64,000 bases of DNA from Flavobacterium seoulense (GTDB lineage Bacteria; Bacteroidota; Bacteroidia; Flavobacteriales; Flavobacteriaceae): the NCBI RefSeq assembly GCF_000695795.1, contig NZ_JNCA01000003.1, forward strand, positions 79,962 through 143,961, given 5' to 3'. Under the pieces are notes generated by a model. The model did not search any database and was not told the DNA's origin. It saw only the letters and a program-made list of their open reading frames with translations. The position numbers and the translations under genes were made by a program. Shown in pieces: positions 10,202 to 18,981 of this stretch. Numbering within the stretch: the first letter of the stretch is position 1; each line of letters starts with the position of its first letter.

Positions 10202-11341
10202 ATGAACTTATTTGACGTTTACCCATTATATCCTATCACGCCGGTAAAAGCTGTAGATTGCACTATTTACGACGAAAAAGGAACTGAATATTTAGATTTA
10301 TACTCTGGTCACGGAGTGATTTCAATTGGTCACACCCAACCGGATTATGTTGCCAAAGTAAAAGAGCAATTGGATAATTTGAGTTTTTACTCGAATGCTA
10401 TCCAAAACCCATTGCAAGTAGAATTGGCAGTCAAATTAGGAAAAGCTTCAGGTTTAACTGATTTTAGCTTATTCCTTTGCAGTTCTGGTGCTGAAGCTAA
10501 CGAAAATGCTTTAAAACTGGCTTCTTTCCACAATGGAAAATCAAGAGTAATCGCTTTTGACAATTCGTTTCACGGAAGAACTTCAGCTGCTGTTGCTGTG
10601 ACTGATAACAAAAAAATTGTTGCTCCATTGAATGCTCAACAAGCCGTTACTTTCCTTCCTTTAAATCAAATTGATTTGGTAGAAGCTGAATTAAAAAAAG
10701 GAGACGTTTGTGCCGTAATCATTGAGCCTATTCAGGGAGTTGGTGGTTTAGATCAGGGAACAACTGAATTCTTTCAGGCTTTGGAAAAAGTTTGTAATGC
10801 CAATGAAGTTGTTTTGATTTTAGACGAAGTACAATCAGGTTATGGAAGAAGCGGAAAGTTTTTTGCTTTTCAACACCACGGAATCAATCCGGATATTGTA
10901 ACTACTGCTAAAGGTATGGGGAACGGTTTCCCTATTGGCGGTGTTTTGATTTCTCCTAAATTCCAGGCAAGCTACGGATTGTTAGGAACTACTTTTGGTG
11001 GAAGCCACTTAGCTTGTGCTGCCGGAATTGCGGTTCTGGACGTTATGGAAGCTAAAAACCTAATCGAAAATACGAATAAAGTATCAGAATACTTTTTTGA
11101 AGCCATCAAAGTGATTCCTGAAATTAAACAAGTAAAAGGAAGAGGATTGATGTTAGGAGTTGAATTTGACTTTGATGTGAGTGCTTTGAGAAAGAAAATG
11201 ATTATTGAAAAATACATTTTTACAGGTGGAGCTAACAATAAAAACTTATTGAGAATCCTTCCTCCGCTAACGATTACTACTGAGGCTATCGATACATTTA
11301 TCAAAGCTTTACAAGAATCATTAGCTGAATTAAAAAATTAA
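10202..11341 (+). CDS. argD: N-acetylornithine (N-succinylornithine) aminotransferase, class III PLP enzyme
   Basis: ArgD transfers an amino group from glutamate to the N-blocked glutamate semialdehyde. The 379-residue protein has SSGAEANENALKLA (94-107) for PLP phosphate binding, LILDEVQSGYGRSG with D208, and the PLP-lysine K237 in TTAKGMGNGFPIGG. It follows argC by 84 bp. Its place with argC and argF' makes a biosynthetic role far more likely than ornithine breakdown. Confidence 0.93.
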   Translation: MNLFDVYPLYPITPVKAVDCTIYDEKGTEYLDLYSGHGVISIGHTQPDYVAKVKEQLDNLSFYSNAIQNPLQVELAVKLGKASGLTDFSLFLCSSGAEANENALKLASFHNGKSRVIAFDNSFHGRTSAAVAVTDNKKIVAPLNAQQAVTFLPLNQIDLVEAELKKGDVCAVIIEPIQGVGGLDQGTTEFFQALEKVCNANEVVLILDEVQSGYGRSGKFFAFQHHGINPDIVTTAKGMGNGFPIGGVLISPKFQASYGLLGTTFGGSHLACAAGIAVLDVMEAKNLIENTNKVSEYFFEAIKVIPEIKQVKGRGLMLGVEFDFDVSALRKKMIIEKYIFTGGANNKNLLRILPPLTITTEAIDTFIKALQESLAELKN

Positions 11342-11342
11342 A

Positions 11343-11397
11343 TTTCACGCTCCGCAAAGTTTCTGGCTTTGCGGAAGTGATAAACGGTCTCTGACCG
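11343..11397. repeat. Double hairpin repeat between argD and proA
   Basis: TCCGCAAAG (11351-11359) pairs with CTTTGCGGA (11367-11375), and CGGTC (11385-11389) pairs with GACCG (11393-11397). The CCGCAAAG core is shared with other gaps in the window. No T tract follows directly, so read-through to proA is expected. Confidence 0.6.
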
Positions 11398-11417
11398 CAT
11401 AAAAAATACAATTAACG

Positions 11418-12614
11418 ATGAGTACATTATTATCCATAGAAAAAAGAAACGCTGTATTGACTACCATGGCGGCTCTTTTAGAACAAGAAAGAGAAGCTTT
11501 GAAAGCCATCAACCAGCAGGATTTAGCCAATTACAATGGTGAAGATTTAGCTATGGAAAAACGTTTGCTTGTAGATGATGCTAAGGTAGACGGAATGATT
11601 CTTTCGGCAAAACAATTAGCCAGTCAGGAGGATCCTGTGGGTCAGATTCGCTATGAGTTTACTCATGACAACGGAATGAGAATCAGCAATAAAACGGCTG
11701 CTTTCGGAACGATTCTAATCATTTATGAATCCCGTCCTGATGTAACTGTGGAAGCCGGTGGAATTGCCTTTAAATCAGGAAACAAAATCCTTCTAAAAGG
11801 CGGTAAAGAATCTTTGCTTTCGAATCAAAAAATCGTAAGTCTTTGGCATCAGGCATTACAGGAAAATGGAGTAAGTACGGATTGGGTTGAATATTTAAAT
11901 TACGATAGAGTTCAAACTCAGGCTTTCTTGGAAAAACCATCGCAAAGAGTCGATTTAATTGTACCTCGTGGAGGAGAAAAACTGATTGAATTCACTAAAA
12001 AACACGCCAGCTGTCCGGTAATTGTAAGTGGTCGTGGAAATAATTTTCTTTACATCAACAAAGAGGCGGATTTGAAAAAAGCCCTTGACATTATCATCAA
12101 CGGAAAAACAACTAACATCGGAGTTTGTAATGCTTTGGACAAAGTTTTGATTGATTCTTCATTGCCAAATTGGGAAGATTTTGGAAAACAATTAGTTGAC
12201 GAATTAAAAAAATATAACGTAGAAATTTTAGGTGATGACGCTTTCGCAAATGCTACTCAGATACCTGTAATTGAAAACGAAGAAATTTGGTACGAAGAGT
12301 TTTTGAATTACAAAATTGTTATTGGAATCGTAAATTCTAATGAAGAAGCGATCGCAAAAATTAACAAATATTGCGGTGGCCACTCGGCTTCTATCATTAC
12401 ACAAAATGACGCCGTTGCTCAGGAATTCATGGATAATATTGATTCGGCAGCAGTATATCAAAATGCCTCTACCCGATTTACCGACGGTGGTCAATTTGGT
12501 CTTGGTGGAGAATTAGCCATCAGTACTGATAAATTGCACCAAAGAGGACCAATTGGCTTACAGCATTTGGTAACCAATAAATGGTATATTTACGGAGAAG
12601 GACAAATCAGATAG
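11418..12614 (+). CDS. proA: Gamma-glutamyl phosphate reductase
   Basis: ProA reduces glutamyl-5-phosphate to glutamate-5-semialdehyde for proline synthesis. The 398-residue protein is an aldehyde-dehydrogenase-fold enzyme: VIYESRPDVTVEAGG near residue 103 (read as IIYESRPDVT), KGGKESLLSN near 128, the probable catalytic Cys in TNIGVCNALDK near 239, and FTDGGQFGLGGELAIST near the C-terminus. It lies inside the arginine cluster and before proB, so proline and arginine synthesis are probably co-expressed. Length is close to E. coli ProA. Confidence 0.95.
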   Translation: MSTLLSIEKRNAVLTTMAALLEQEREALKAINQQDLANYNGEDLAMEKRLLVDDAKVDGMILSAKQLASQEDPVGQIRYEFTHDNGMRISNKTAAFGTILIIYESRPDVTVEAGGIAFKSGNKILLKGGKESLLSNQKIVSLWHQALQENGVSTDWVEYLNYDRVQTQAFLEKPSQRVDLIVPRGGEKLIEFTKKHASCPVIVSGRGNNFLYINKEADLKKALDIIINGKTTNIGVCNALDKVLIDSSLPNWEDFGKQLVDELKKYNVEILGDDAFANATQIPVIENEEIWYEEFLNYKIVIGIVNSNEEAIAKINKYCGGHSASIITQNDAVAQEFMDNIDSAAVYQNASTRFTDGGQFGLGGELAISTDKLHQRGPIGLQHLVTNKWYIYGEGQIR

Positions 12615-12626
12615 CAGAAGGCAGAT

Positions 12627-12700
12627 TTTAGATTGCAGAATCTAAATTTCAGATTTAAGAGAAAAACTTAGAGTCTTAGCAACTAACAGTCTTAGAGACT
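12627..12700 (+). other. Hairpins between proA and proB
   Basis: TTTAGATT (12627-12634) and AATCTAAA (12639-12646) form a perfect stem with a four-base loop. Two direct copies of AGTCTTAG follow, with a small AGTCT/AGACT hairpin. Confidence 0.5.
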
Positions 12701-12708
12701 TTAAAAAA

Positions 12709-13470
12709 ATGGCAAAAAAAAGAATTTTATTAAAATTAGGAAGTAATACCCTAACCAAAGAAACCAATCACATTTCGAGAGGAAAGATTGAAGATATTGG
12801 TATGCAGATAGCCGCTTTGAGCGATAAATATGAATTTATCATTGTCAGTTCAGGCGCAATTGCTGCGGCTAAACAATTTGTAAAATTAGACAATAACGAC
12901 AAAGATGTTTTTGTAAAACAAGCTTTGGCTTCTATTGGTCAGCCCCATTTGATGCGGATTTACAATGAAAACTTTAAGGATTTAGGACTAAATACTTCGC
13001 AGTGTTTGCTTTCTTATTCTGATTTCGAAAAAGAACAAACCAAGAAGAATATTGTAAATACCATCAACGTCTTAGTTAAAAACAGTTACATCCCAATTAT
13101 CAACGAAAATGATACTGTTGCTACTGATGAAATTAAATTTGGCGACAACGATAAATTAGCCGCTCTTGCAGCTGTTTTATTGAAAGTGGATCTTTTGATT
13201 ATAGGAACTAATACTAACGGTTTTTACACCAAAGAATCGATGGAAAAAGGAATTCCTGAAACTATAACTTCTGTAACAAATTTGAAAGATTTGGAAAAAG
13301 AAATTGGGGATTCTAAATCATCACACGGAACTGGCGGAATGCAGTCTAAAATTGAAGCTGTTGCTATTGCCAAAGAAGCCAAAATTGAAACCTGGATTGT
13401 AAACGGTCTGAACGATAATTTTATCCTGAAAGCTATAAAAAACGAAATTGCATTTACTAAAATCATATAA
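12709..13470 (+). CDS. proB: Glutamate 5-kinase lacking the PUA domain
   Basis: ProB phosphorylates glutamate in the first step of proline synthesis. The 253-residue protein has the amino-acid-kinase fold: LKLGSNTLTKE (9-19), IIVSSGAIAAA near 45, INENDTVATDEIKFGDNDKL near 140-160 and GTGGMQSKIEA near 207. E. coli ProB has about 367 residues with a C-terminal PUA domain; that domain is absent here and the frame ends cleanly. It follows proA by 94 bp, the reverse of the common proBA order. Confidence 0.93.
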   Translation: MAKKRILLKLGSNTLTKETNHISRGKIEDIGMQIAALSDKYEFIIVSSGAIAAAKQFVKLDNNDKDVFVKQALASIGQPHLMRIYNENFKDLGLNTSQCLLSYSDFEKEQTKKNIVNTINVLVKNSYIPIINENDTVATDEIKFGDNDKLAALAAVLLKVDLLIIGTNTNGFYTKESMEKGIPETITSVTNLKDLEKEIGDSKSSHGTGGMQSKIEAVAIAKEAKIETWIVNGLNDNFILKAIKNEIAFTKII

Positions 13471-13520
13471 TGTTGATTCGGTTAATCGTTGATTCGGTTA
13501 ATCGATTAAACACATAACCG
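13471..13520 (+). other. Direct repeats and palindrome between proB and argF'
   Basis: A 16-bp unit GTTGATTCGGTTAATC occurs twice in tandem (13472-13487 and 13488-13503). It is followed by the palindrome TTAATCGATTAA (13498-13509) and a further CCGATTAAAC. It could form a hairpin or bind a regulator. Confidence 0.55.
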
Positions 13521-13537
13521 ATTAAACAATAAAGAAA

Positions 13538-14491
13538 ATGAACTTTATATCCATTCAAAACATAGATTCACTTGATAAATGGGTGAAACAAGCATTAAAA
13601 ATTAAGAAAAATCCACTTAAGAATAAAAAACTGGGAAAAAACAAAACCCTGGGAATGTTATTCTTTAATTCTAGTTTGAGAACACGTTTGAGTACTCAAA
13701 AAGCGGCTATGAACTTAGGAATGGATGTAATTGTAATGAATTTTAACAGCGAAGGATGGACTTTAGAGTTTCAGGATGGAGCGGTTATGAATCAGGGTTC
13801 ATCAGAGCATATTAAAGAAGCTGCTGCTGTTGTTTCTCAATATTGCGATATTATAGCTATCAGAGCTTTTGCCGGATTAGTCGATAAAGAAAAAGACAAT
13901 GCCGAAACTGTAATTTCAGGTTTCTTAAAATATGCTTCTGTACCAGTTGTAAACATGGAAAGTGCTACAGGACATCCAATGCAATCCCTTGCCGATGCGA
14001 TTACAATGGCAGAGCACAAAACCAAACACAGAGCAAAAGTAGTTTTGACCTGGGCACCACATCCGAGAGCTTTACCACAAGCAGTACCTAACTCTTTTGT
14101 AGAAATGATGCAAAAGCAGGAAGATATGGACTTTGTAATTACACATCCGGAAGGTTACGAATTGAATCCTGAAATTACTAAAGATTCAGTGATTGAATAC
14201 GATCAAAATAAAGCTTTTGAAAATGCTGATTTTATCTATGCTAAAAACTGGAGTAATTATAACGATTACGGTAAAATCACTAATACTGATCCAAACTGGA
14301 CGGTTACTGCCGAGAAAATGGCTTTGACTAACAATGCCAAATTTATGCACTGTTTGCCAGTGAGAAGAAATGTAATTGTAGCTGACGAGGTAATTGACAG
14401 CGAAAATTCAGTTGTTATCGAACAAGCAAATAACAGAACTTATTCTGCCCAATTAGTATTGCAAAAAATATTGAAAAATGGGAAAAAATAA
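13538..14491 (+). CDS. argF': N-succinyl-/N-acetyl-ornithine carbamoyltransferase (ArgF')
   Basis: This 317-residue transcarbamylase makes N-blocked citrulline. The carbamoyl-phosphate motif is SSLRTR (45-50), and the C-terminal HCLPVRRN is that of the N-blocked-ornithine branch, as is the EFQDGAVM loop. It is much closer to the Bacteroides N-succinylornithine enzyme, as I recall its sequence, than to classical OTCases. At the residue that separates the two specificities (Pro90 in the Bacteroides succinyl enzyme, Glu92 in the Xanthomonas acetyl enzyme) I place Ser89. A small residue there favours succinylornithine. The gene overlaps argB by 14 bp, so the two are translationally coupled. Confidence 0.92.
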   Translation: MNFISIQNIDSLDKWVKQALKIKKNPLKNKKLGKNKTLGMLFFNSSLRTRLSTQKAAMNLGMDVIVMNFNSEGWTLEFQDGAVMNQGSSEHIKEAAAVVSQYCDIIAIRAFAGLVDKEKDNAETVISGFLKYASVPVVNMESATGHPMQSLADAITMAEHKTKHRAKVVLTWAPHPRALPQAVPNSFVEMMQKQEDMDFVITHPEGYELNPEITKDSVIEYDQNKAFENADFIYAKNWSNYNDYGKITNTDPNWTVTAEKMALTNNAKFMHCLPVRRNVIVADEVIDSENSVVIEQANNRTYSAQLVLQKILKNGKK

Positions 14492-15266
14492 ACAAAGCTT
14501 ATCCATCATCAAAATTGGTGGAAACATCATCGATAATCCAGTAGAATTAACACAATTCTTAGCTGATTTTTCTAAGATTGAAGGGAACAAAATTCTGGTT
14601 CACGGTGGTGGAAAATCGGCTACTAAAATGGCACAAAGTATTGGTTTAGTTCCTCAAATGATTGATGGACGACGCATTACAGATAAACCGATGCTGGATG
14701 TAGTAGTGATGATTTATGCCGGGGAAATCAACAAAAATGTTGTTGCTCAATTACAGGCAAATAATACTAATGCCATGGGGTTTTCGGGTGCTGATGGTAA
14801 CTTAATCCAATCTACTAAAAGAAACCACCCAACTATCGATTACGGCTTTGTGGGCGATGTTCAAAAAGTGAATACTCCTTTATTAGAAACCTTAATCAAT
14901 AGTGGAATTGTCCCTGTTTTCTGTGCCATTACACACGATAAAAACGGGCAATTATTAAACACCAATGCAGATACAATTGCGAGTGAATTAGCGATAGCAG
15001 CATCAGAGGTTTTTGAGGTAACTTTGAATTATTGCTTCGAAAAAGCAGGAGTTTTGACGGATGTTGAAGACGAAAATTCAGTAATCAAACAAATCAATTC
15101 AGAACTCTATACACAATTAAAACAAGAAGGTGCCATTCATTCGGGAATGATTCCTAAATTGGATAACTGTTTCAACAGTTTGTCTAAAGGTGTTCAGAAA
15201 ATAAAAATTGGCCATCACAGAATGTTGAAAAATTCGGAGGCGATTTGCACGAGCATTGAGTTATAA
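14478..15266 (+). CDS. argB: N-acetyl-(N-succinyl-)glutamate kinase
   Basis: ArgB phosphorylates N-blocked glutamate. The 262-residue protein has IIKIGGNIIDNP near residues 10-21, VHGGGKSATKMA near 41-52, and the C-terminal HSGMIPKLDNC motif near 220 typical of acetylglutamate kinases. Its start lies 14 bp inside the end of argF'. In other bacteria ArgB is the arginine feedback target; the short N-terminus here lacks the extra helix found in arginine-sensitive hexameric forms, so feedback control may lie elsewhere (inference). Confidence 0.94.
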   Translation: MGKNKQSLSIIKIGGNIIDNPVELTQFLADFSKIEGNKILVHGGGKSATKMAQSIGLVPQMIDGRRITDKPMLDVVVMIYAGEINKNVVAQLQANNTNAMGFSGADGNLIQSTKRNHPTIDYGFVGDVQKVNTPLLETLINSGIVPVFCAITHDKNGQLLNTNADTIASELAIAASEVFEVTLNYCFEKAGVLTDVEDENSVIKQINSELYTQLKQEGAIHSGMIPKLDNCFNSLSKGVQKIKIGHHRMLKNSEAICTSIEL

Positions 15267-15348
15267 AAGTTGATAGCTGTTTGTTGATAGTCTTAGAAAT
15301 TATCATTTCGCCATCAACTAAAACTATCAACCACCAACTAAATCTAAT
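15267..15348 (+). other. Inverted repeat between argB and argE
   Basis: GTTGATAGT (15283-15291) pairs with ACTATCAAC (15323-15331). A further GTTGATAG copy lies at about 15269 and a CATCAACT copy at about 15313. Confidence 0.5.
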
Positions 15349-16419
15349 ATGAAAAACATAGAAACACTTATACAAGAAGCCATTGCGTTATTAAAATCGC
15401 TGATTCAGACGCCTTCATTTTCGAGTGAAGAAGATCAAACGGCCCTTTTAATCGAAAATTGGTTTACCAAAAACAATATCCCTTTCGAAAGAGAAAACAA
15501 TAATGTTTGGGCTTACAATAAGCATTTTGACAAATCAAAACCCACGCTTTTACTTAATTCGCACCACGATACGGTAAAACCAAATCAGGGTTATACTAAC
15601 GATCCGTTTGAAGCAAAAGTAGAAGATGGTAAATTATTTGGTTTAGGAAGTAATGATGCAGGTGGTTGTTTGGTATCATTAATCGCCACATTTACCCATT
15701 TCTATGCCGTTGAGAACCTGCCTTACAATATTGTAATTGCAGCTACCGCAGAAGAAGAAAGCAGCGGAAAAAATGGTTTAAACAGCATTTTAAAACATTT
15801 ACCGGAATTAGAATGCGCTATTGTGGGTGAACCTACATTAATGCAATTGGCCGTAGCCGAAAAAGGATTATTAGTTTTGGATGTAGTGGTAAAAGGAACA
15901 GCAAGTCACGCCGCACACAACAATCCCGACAATCCTATCTACAATGCAATGCCTGTAATTGAATGGTTCAAAAACTTCCAATTCGAGAAAATATCTAAGG
16001 TTTTAGGACCTGTAAAAATGACCGTAACCCAGATTAATGCAGGAAAACAACACAATGTAGTTCCGGCGGAATGTCATCTCGTTGTTGATATTCGTGTGAA
16101 TGATTGTTATAATAATACCGAAATTTTAGAAATGGTACGAGCGAATGTAAATGCCGAAGTCAATCCGCGTTCTATGCACTTAAATGCTTCTTCAATTCCT
16201 GTTTCACACGGATTAGTTCAAGCAGGAATTGCATTAGGCAGAACCACTTATGGCTCACCTACTCTTTCGGATCAATCAGTTTTATATTGTAAATCATTAA
16301 AATTAGGACCAGGAGAAAGCTTACGCTCACATTCGGCTAACGAATTTATATTTGTAAACGAAATTGAAGAAGGAATCGAATTGTATATTAAAATACTAAC
16401 TGATTTTTTTAAATTATAA
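15349..16419 (+). CDS. argE: M20-family deacylase, N-acetyl-(N-succinyl-)citrulline/ornithine deacetylase
   Basis: This 356-residue zinc hydrolase removes the N-blocking group. M20 metal and catalytic residues are visible: H72-x-D74 in NSHHDTV, D103 in SNDAGG, and the general base pair E135-E136 in TAEEESSG. GEPT follows near 165 and the dimerisation domain VKGTASHAA near 188. In pathways with ArgF' the substrate is N-blocked citrulline rather than ornithine, which fits its place between argB and argH. Other M20 specificities are possible, but the context is strong. Confidence 0.9.
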   Translation: MKNIETLIQEAIALLKSLIQTPSFSSEEDQTALLIENWFTKNNIPFERENNNVWAYNKHFDKSKPTLLLNSHHDTVKPNQGYTNDPFEAKVEDGKLFGLGSNDAGGCLVSLIATFTHFYAVENLPYNIVIAATAEEESSGKNGLNSILKHLPELECAIVGEPTLMQLAVAEKGLLVLDVVVKGTASHAAHNNPDNPIYNAMPVIEWFKNFQFEKISKVLGPVKMTVTQINAGKQHNVVPAECHLVVDIRVNDCYNNTEILEMVRANVNAEVNPRSMHLNASSIPVSHGLVQAGIALGRTTYGSPTLSDQSVLYCKSLKLGPGESLRSHSANEFIFVNEIEEGIELYIKILTDFFKL

Positions 16420-16430
16420 TATTTTTAGAA

Positions 16431-16613
16431 GCTAATCCCGCTATCCGCTGCAAACGAAGTTCACTGAATTCCTATGAAAATAGACATAAAGTGAAGTAAT
16501 CTTTTTGTTTTTAAAGAAAAAAAAAAGGATTTTCGCTGCTATCGGGGCTAAAAAATAAAAAACTTTGCGAATCTCTGAGTAATCTCAGTGCATCTCTGCG
16601 AAATAAAAAACAG
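16431..16613. repeat. Composite flavobacterial-type repeat in the argE-argH gap
   Basis: One end reads GCTAATCCCGCTATCCGC (16431-16448) and the other AAGGATTTTCGCTGCTATCG then GGGCTA (to 16550), forming an imperfect inverted element with a poly-A centre. The AAAGGAT...GGGCTA end recurs at 26861-26890. A CTTTGCGA-type segment follows (16562-16613). I associate such elements with Flavobacterium intergenic regions. Confidence 0.6.
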
Positions 16614-16617
16614 AATT

Positions 16618-17898
16618 ATGAAACTTTGGGAAAAAGGAATACCTACTGATAAACAAATCGACTTTTTTACTGTTGGAAACGACCGTGAATTAGATTTAAT
16701 TTTAGCAAAACACGATGTTACAGGAAACATTGCACAGGCTAAAATGCTTGCTAAAATCGGATTGATTACCAATCAGGAATGTGAGGATTTATTGGGTGCA
16801 TTGGCAGAAATTCAAGCAGATATTGCAGCCGGAAACTTTACTATCGAAGATTCATTTGAAGACGTACATTCAAAAGTAGAATACTTACTGACTCAAAAAG
16901 TTGGAGAAGCCGGTAAAAAAATACACACTGCCCGTTCCCGAAATGACCAGGTTTTGGTCGATATGAATTTGTACTTAAAAGAAGAAGTACTTCAACTAAA
17001 ACAACAGGTGAAATCACTTTTTGAGCTGTTAATGAATTCAGCTGAAAAATACCAAAACGTTTTATTACCAGGATATACGCATTTACAAATTGCAATGCCA
17101 AGTTCATTTGGAATGTGGTTTTCTGCTTATGCTGAAAGTTTTATAGACGATATCAGTATGTTGAATGCTGCTTTAAAAGTGGTTGACCAAAATCCGTTGG
17201 GTTCTGCTGCAGGGTATGGTAGTTCCTTCCCTATTGACAGAACTTTTACTACTCAGGAAATGGGATTTAGCACCTTAAAATACAATTCGGTTGCAGCACA
17301 AATGAGTCGTGGAAAATCGGAGAAAACAGTTGCTTTTGCTATGGCAAGTGTAGCGGGTACGCTTTCAAAATTGGCGTATGACGTTTGTTTGTATATGAGT
17401 CAGAATTTTGATTTTATTGGTTTACCGGCAAATCTGACTACAGGATCAAGCATTATGCCTCATAAAAAAAATCCTGATGTATTTGAATTAATCCGTGGAA
17501 AATGCAACAAAATTCAGGCTTTACCATACGAATTAACATTAATTACCAATAACTTACCTAGTGGGTATCACAGAGATTTACAACTTTTAAAAGAAGGTGT
17601 TTTTCCTGCTATTCAAAACCTAAAAGCTTGTTTGGATATTGCTATTTTCTCCATTCCGGACATCAAGGTAAAAGAGAATATTTTAGAGGATAAAAAATAC
17701 GATTATTTGTTTACCGTAGATACTTTGAACGAAATGGTTTCTGCAGGAATTCCGTTTAGAGATGCCTATAAAGAAGTGGCACTGCAAATTGAAGCCGGAA
17801 ATTACAAATCACCAAAAGCAACTAAACACACACACGAAGGAAGTATCAACAACCTTTGTCTGAAAGAGATTAAAGAAAAAATGGATCAGGCTTTTTAA
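16618..17898 (+). CDS. argH: Argininosuccinate lyase
   Basis: ArgH splits argininosuccinate into arginine and fumarate, the last step. I chose the ATG at 16618 (MKLWEKGIPTDKQID) over an in-frame ATG at 16588, because the upstream ten residues come from repeat DNA and homologues begin with KLWEKG. The product is 426 residues. Visible motifs are TARSRNDQVLVD near 108, GYTHLQIAMPSS near 152 and the fumarase/aspartase signature GSSIMPHKKNP near 280. A strong terminator follows, closing the cluster. Confidence 0.96.
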   Translation: MKLWEKGIPTDKQIDFFTVGNDRELDLILAKHDVTGNIAQAKMLAKIGLITNQECEDLLGALAEIQADIAAGNFTIEDSFEDVHSKVEYLLTQKVGEAGKKIHTARSRNDQVLVDMNLYLKEEVLQLKQQVKSLFELLMNSAEKYQNVLLPGYTHLQIAMPSSFGMWFSAYAESFIDDISMLNAALKVVDQNPLGSAAGYGSSFPIDRTFTTQEMGFSTLKYNSVAAQMSRGKSEKTVAFAMASVAGTLSKLAYDVCLYMSQNFDFIGLPANLTTGSSIMPHKKNPDVFELIRGKCNKIQALPYELTLITNNLPSGYHRDLQLLKEGVFPAIQNLKACLDIAIFSIPDIKVKENILEDKKYDYLFTVDTLNEMVSAGIPFRDAYKEVALQIEAGNYKSPKATKHTHEGSINNLCLKEIKEKMDQAF

Positions 17899-17923
17899 AA
17901 AATAAGCTGCATTTTAAACTACA

Positions 17924-17952
17924 ACGCATCGAAATTATCGATGCGTTTTTTT
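17924..17952 (+). terminator. Rho-independent terminator of the arginine cluster
   Basis: ACGCATCGA (17924-17932) pairs with TCGATGCGT (17938-17946) and is followed by a run of T. Confidence 0.85.
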
Positions 17953-17964
17953 ATATAATTTACT

Positions 17965-17972
17965 TACATTTG
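17965..17972 (+). promoter_or_regulatory. TAnnTTTG -7 box of the DUF2157-like pair
   Basis: TACATTTG lies 20 bp before the ATG at 17992. The -33 element is not clear. Confidence 0.5.
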
Positions 17973-17991
17973 AGAAACTAATCCATCTTAC

Positions 17992-18981
17992 ATGAGAAAA
18001 ATGAATGAACGAGCCACTCAAGCACTCTATGATCAACAATTAATTAGTAAAGAACAATACGATCAAATTATAAATTATCGTAGCTGGAACATCTTTTCAT
18101 TAAATGCTGAACTAAAACTGTTTCTTTATCTTTCAGTAGTACTATTTACTTCGGGAATTGGTATTTTAATTTATGATAATATTGATACCATTGGACATAC
18201 CATTCTTATTAGTATCGTTTTTATTCTTACAATAATTTGCTATTATTTATCCTTTAAAAAGGCACCCAAATTTCAAAAAGAGCAAACTCATTTTGAAAGT
18301 CCTGTAATGGAATATATCGTTCTTACTGCCAATTTACTGACTTGTATTTTTATTAGTTATTTACAGCTCCAATACAATACTTTTGGGACTAATTACGGTT
18401 TGGCTACAATTATCCCAACAACTATTGGATTATTTTCGGCTTATTATTTTGATAACAAAAATGTACTTTCTTTAGCTATCACTGGTTTAGCAGCCTACAT
18501 TGGTTTAACCGTAACGCCACAATCGCTTTTACAAAATGATCTCTACAATACTAATTCGTTGAGTTATGCTGCCATTGGATTAGGAAGTGTTCTTATTGCC
18601 TGGAATTATTACAGTTCTAAAATCAATCTAAAAACGCATTTTTCGTTTATATTTTTAACTTTTGCTTTACATCTTATTGGAATTTCCTGCCTTAATAATC
18701 TAGTTGATAATGATTACTATTTTCTTTTTACAATTCTTTTAATACTATCAACCTATTATTTTTATCGTCGCAGTTACGAGATAAAATCGGTCTCTATATT
18801 TGCTTTTGCCGTTTTGTATGGTTTTATAGGCTTAAATATTAGCTTTTTTAAAATTATTGATAGTATCAATCTCAATGACTTTTTTGAGTTTTTAATAATC
18901 CTTAGTCCTTTCTATTCTATAGGATTTATTTATCTATTTGTACAAATGATTAAAAAATTTAATGCCGAAATAAAAAAATGA
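17992..18981 (+). CDS. DUF2157-like membrane protein, 329 aa
   Basis: A cytoplasmic N-terminal stretch of about 35 residues (QQLISKEQYDQIINYRSW) precedes some nine or ten hydrophobic segments. The N-terminal helix pair followed by FLYLSVVLFTSGIGILIY matches what I know of DUF2157 membrane proteins; no function is established. A second Met at codon 4 is an alternative start. Its stop overlaps the next gene's ATG (ATGA at 18978-18981), so both are translationally coupled and may form a complex. Confidence 0.75.
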   Translation: MRKMNERATQALYDQQLISKEQYDQIINYRSWNIFSLNAELKLFLYLSVVLFTSGIGILIYDNIDTIGHTILISIVFILTIICYYLSFKKAPKFQKEQTHFESPVMEYIVLTANLLTCIFISYLQLQYNTFGTNYGLATIIPTTIGLFSAYYFDNKNVLSLAITGLAAYIGLTVTPQSLLQNDLYNTNSLSYAAIGLGSVLIAWNYYSSKINLKTHFSFIFLTFALHLIGISCLNNLVDNDYYFLFTILLILSTYYFYRRSYEIKSVSIFAFAVLYGFIGLNISFFKIIDSINLNDFFEFLIILSPFYSIGFIYLFVQMIKKFNAEIKK

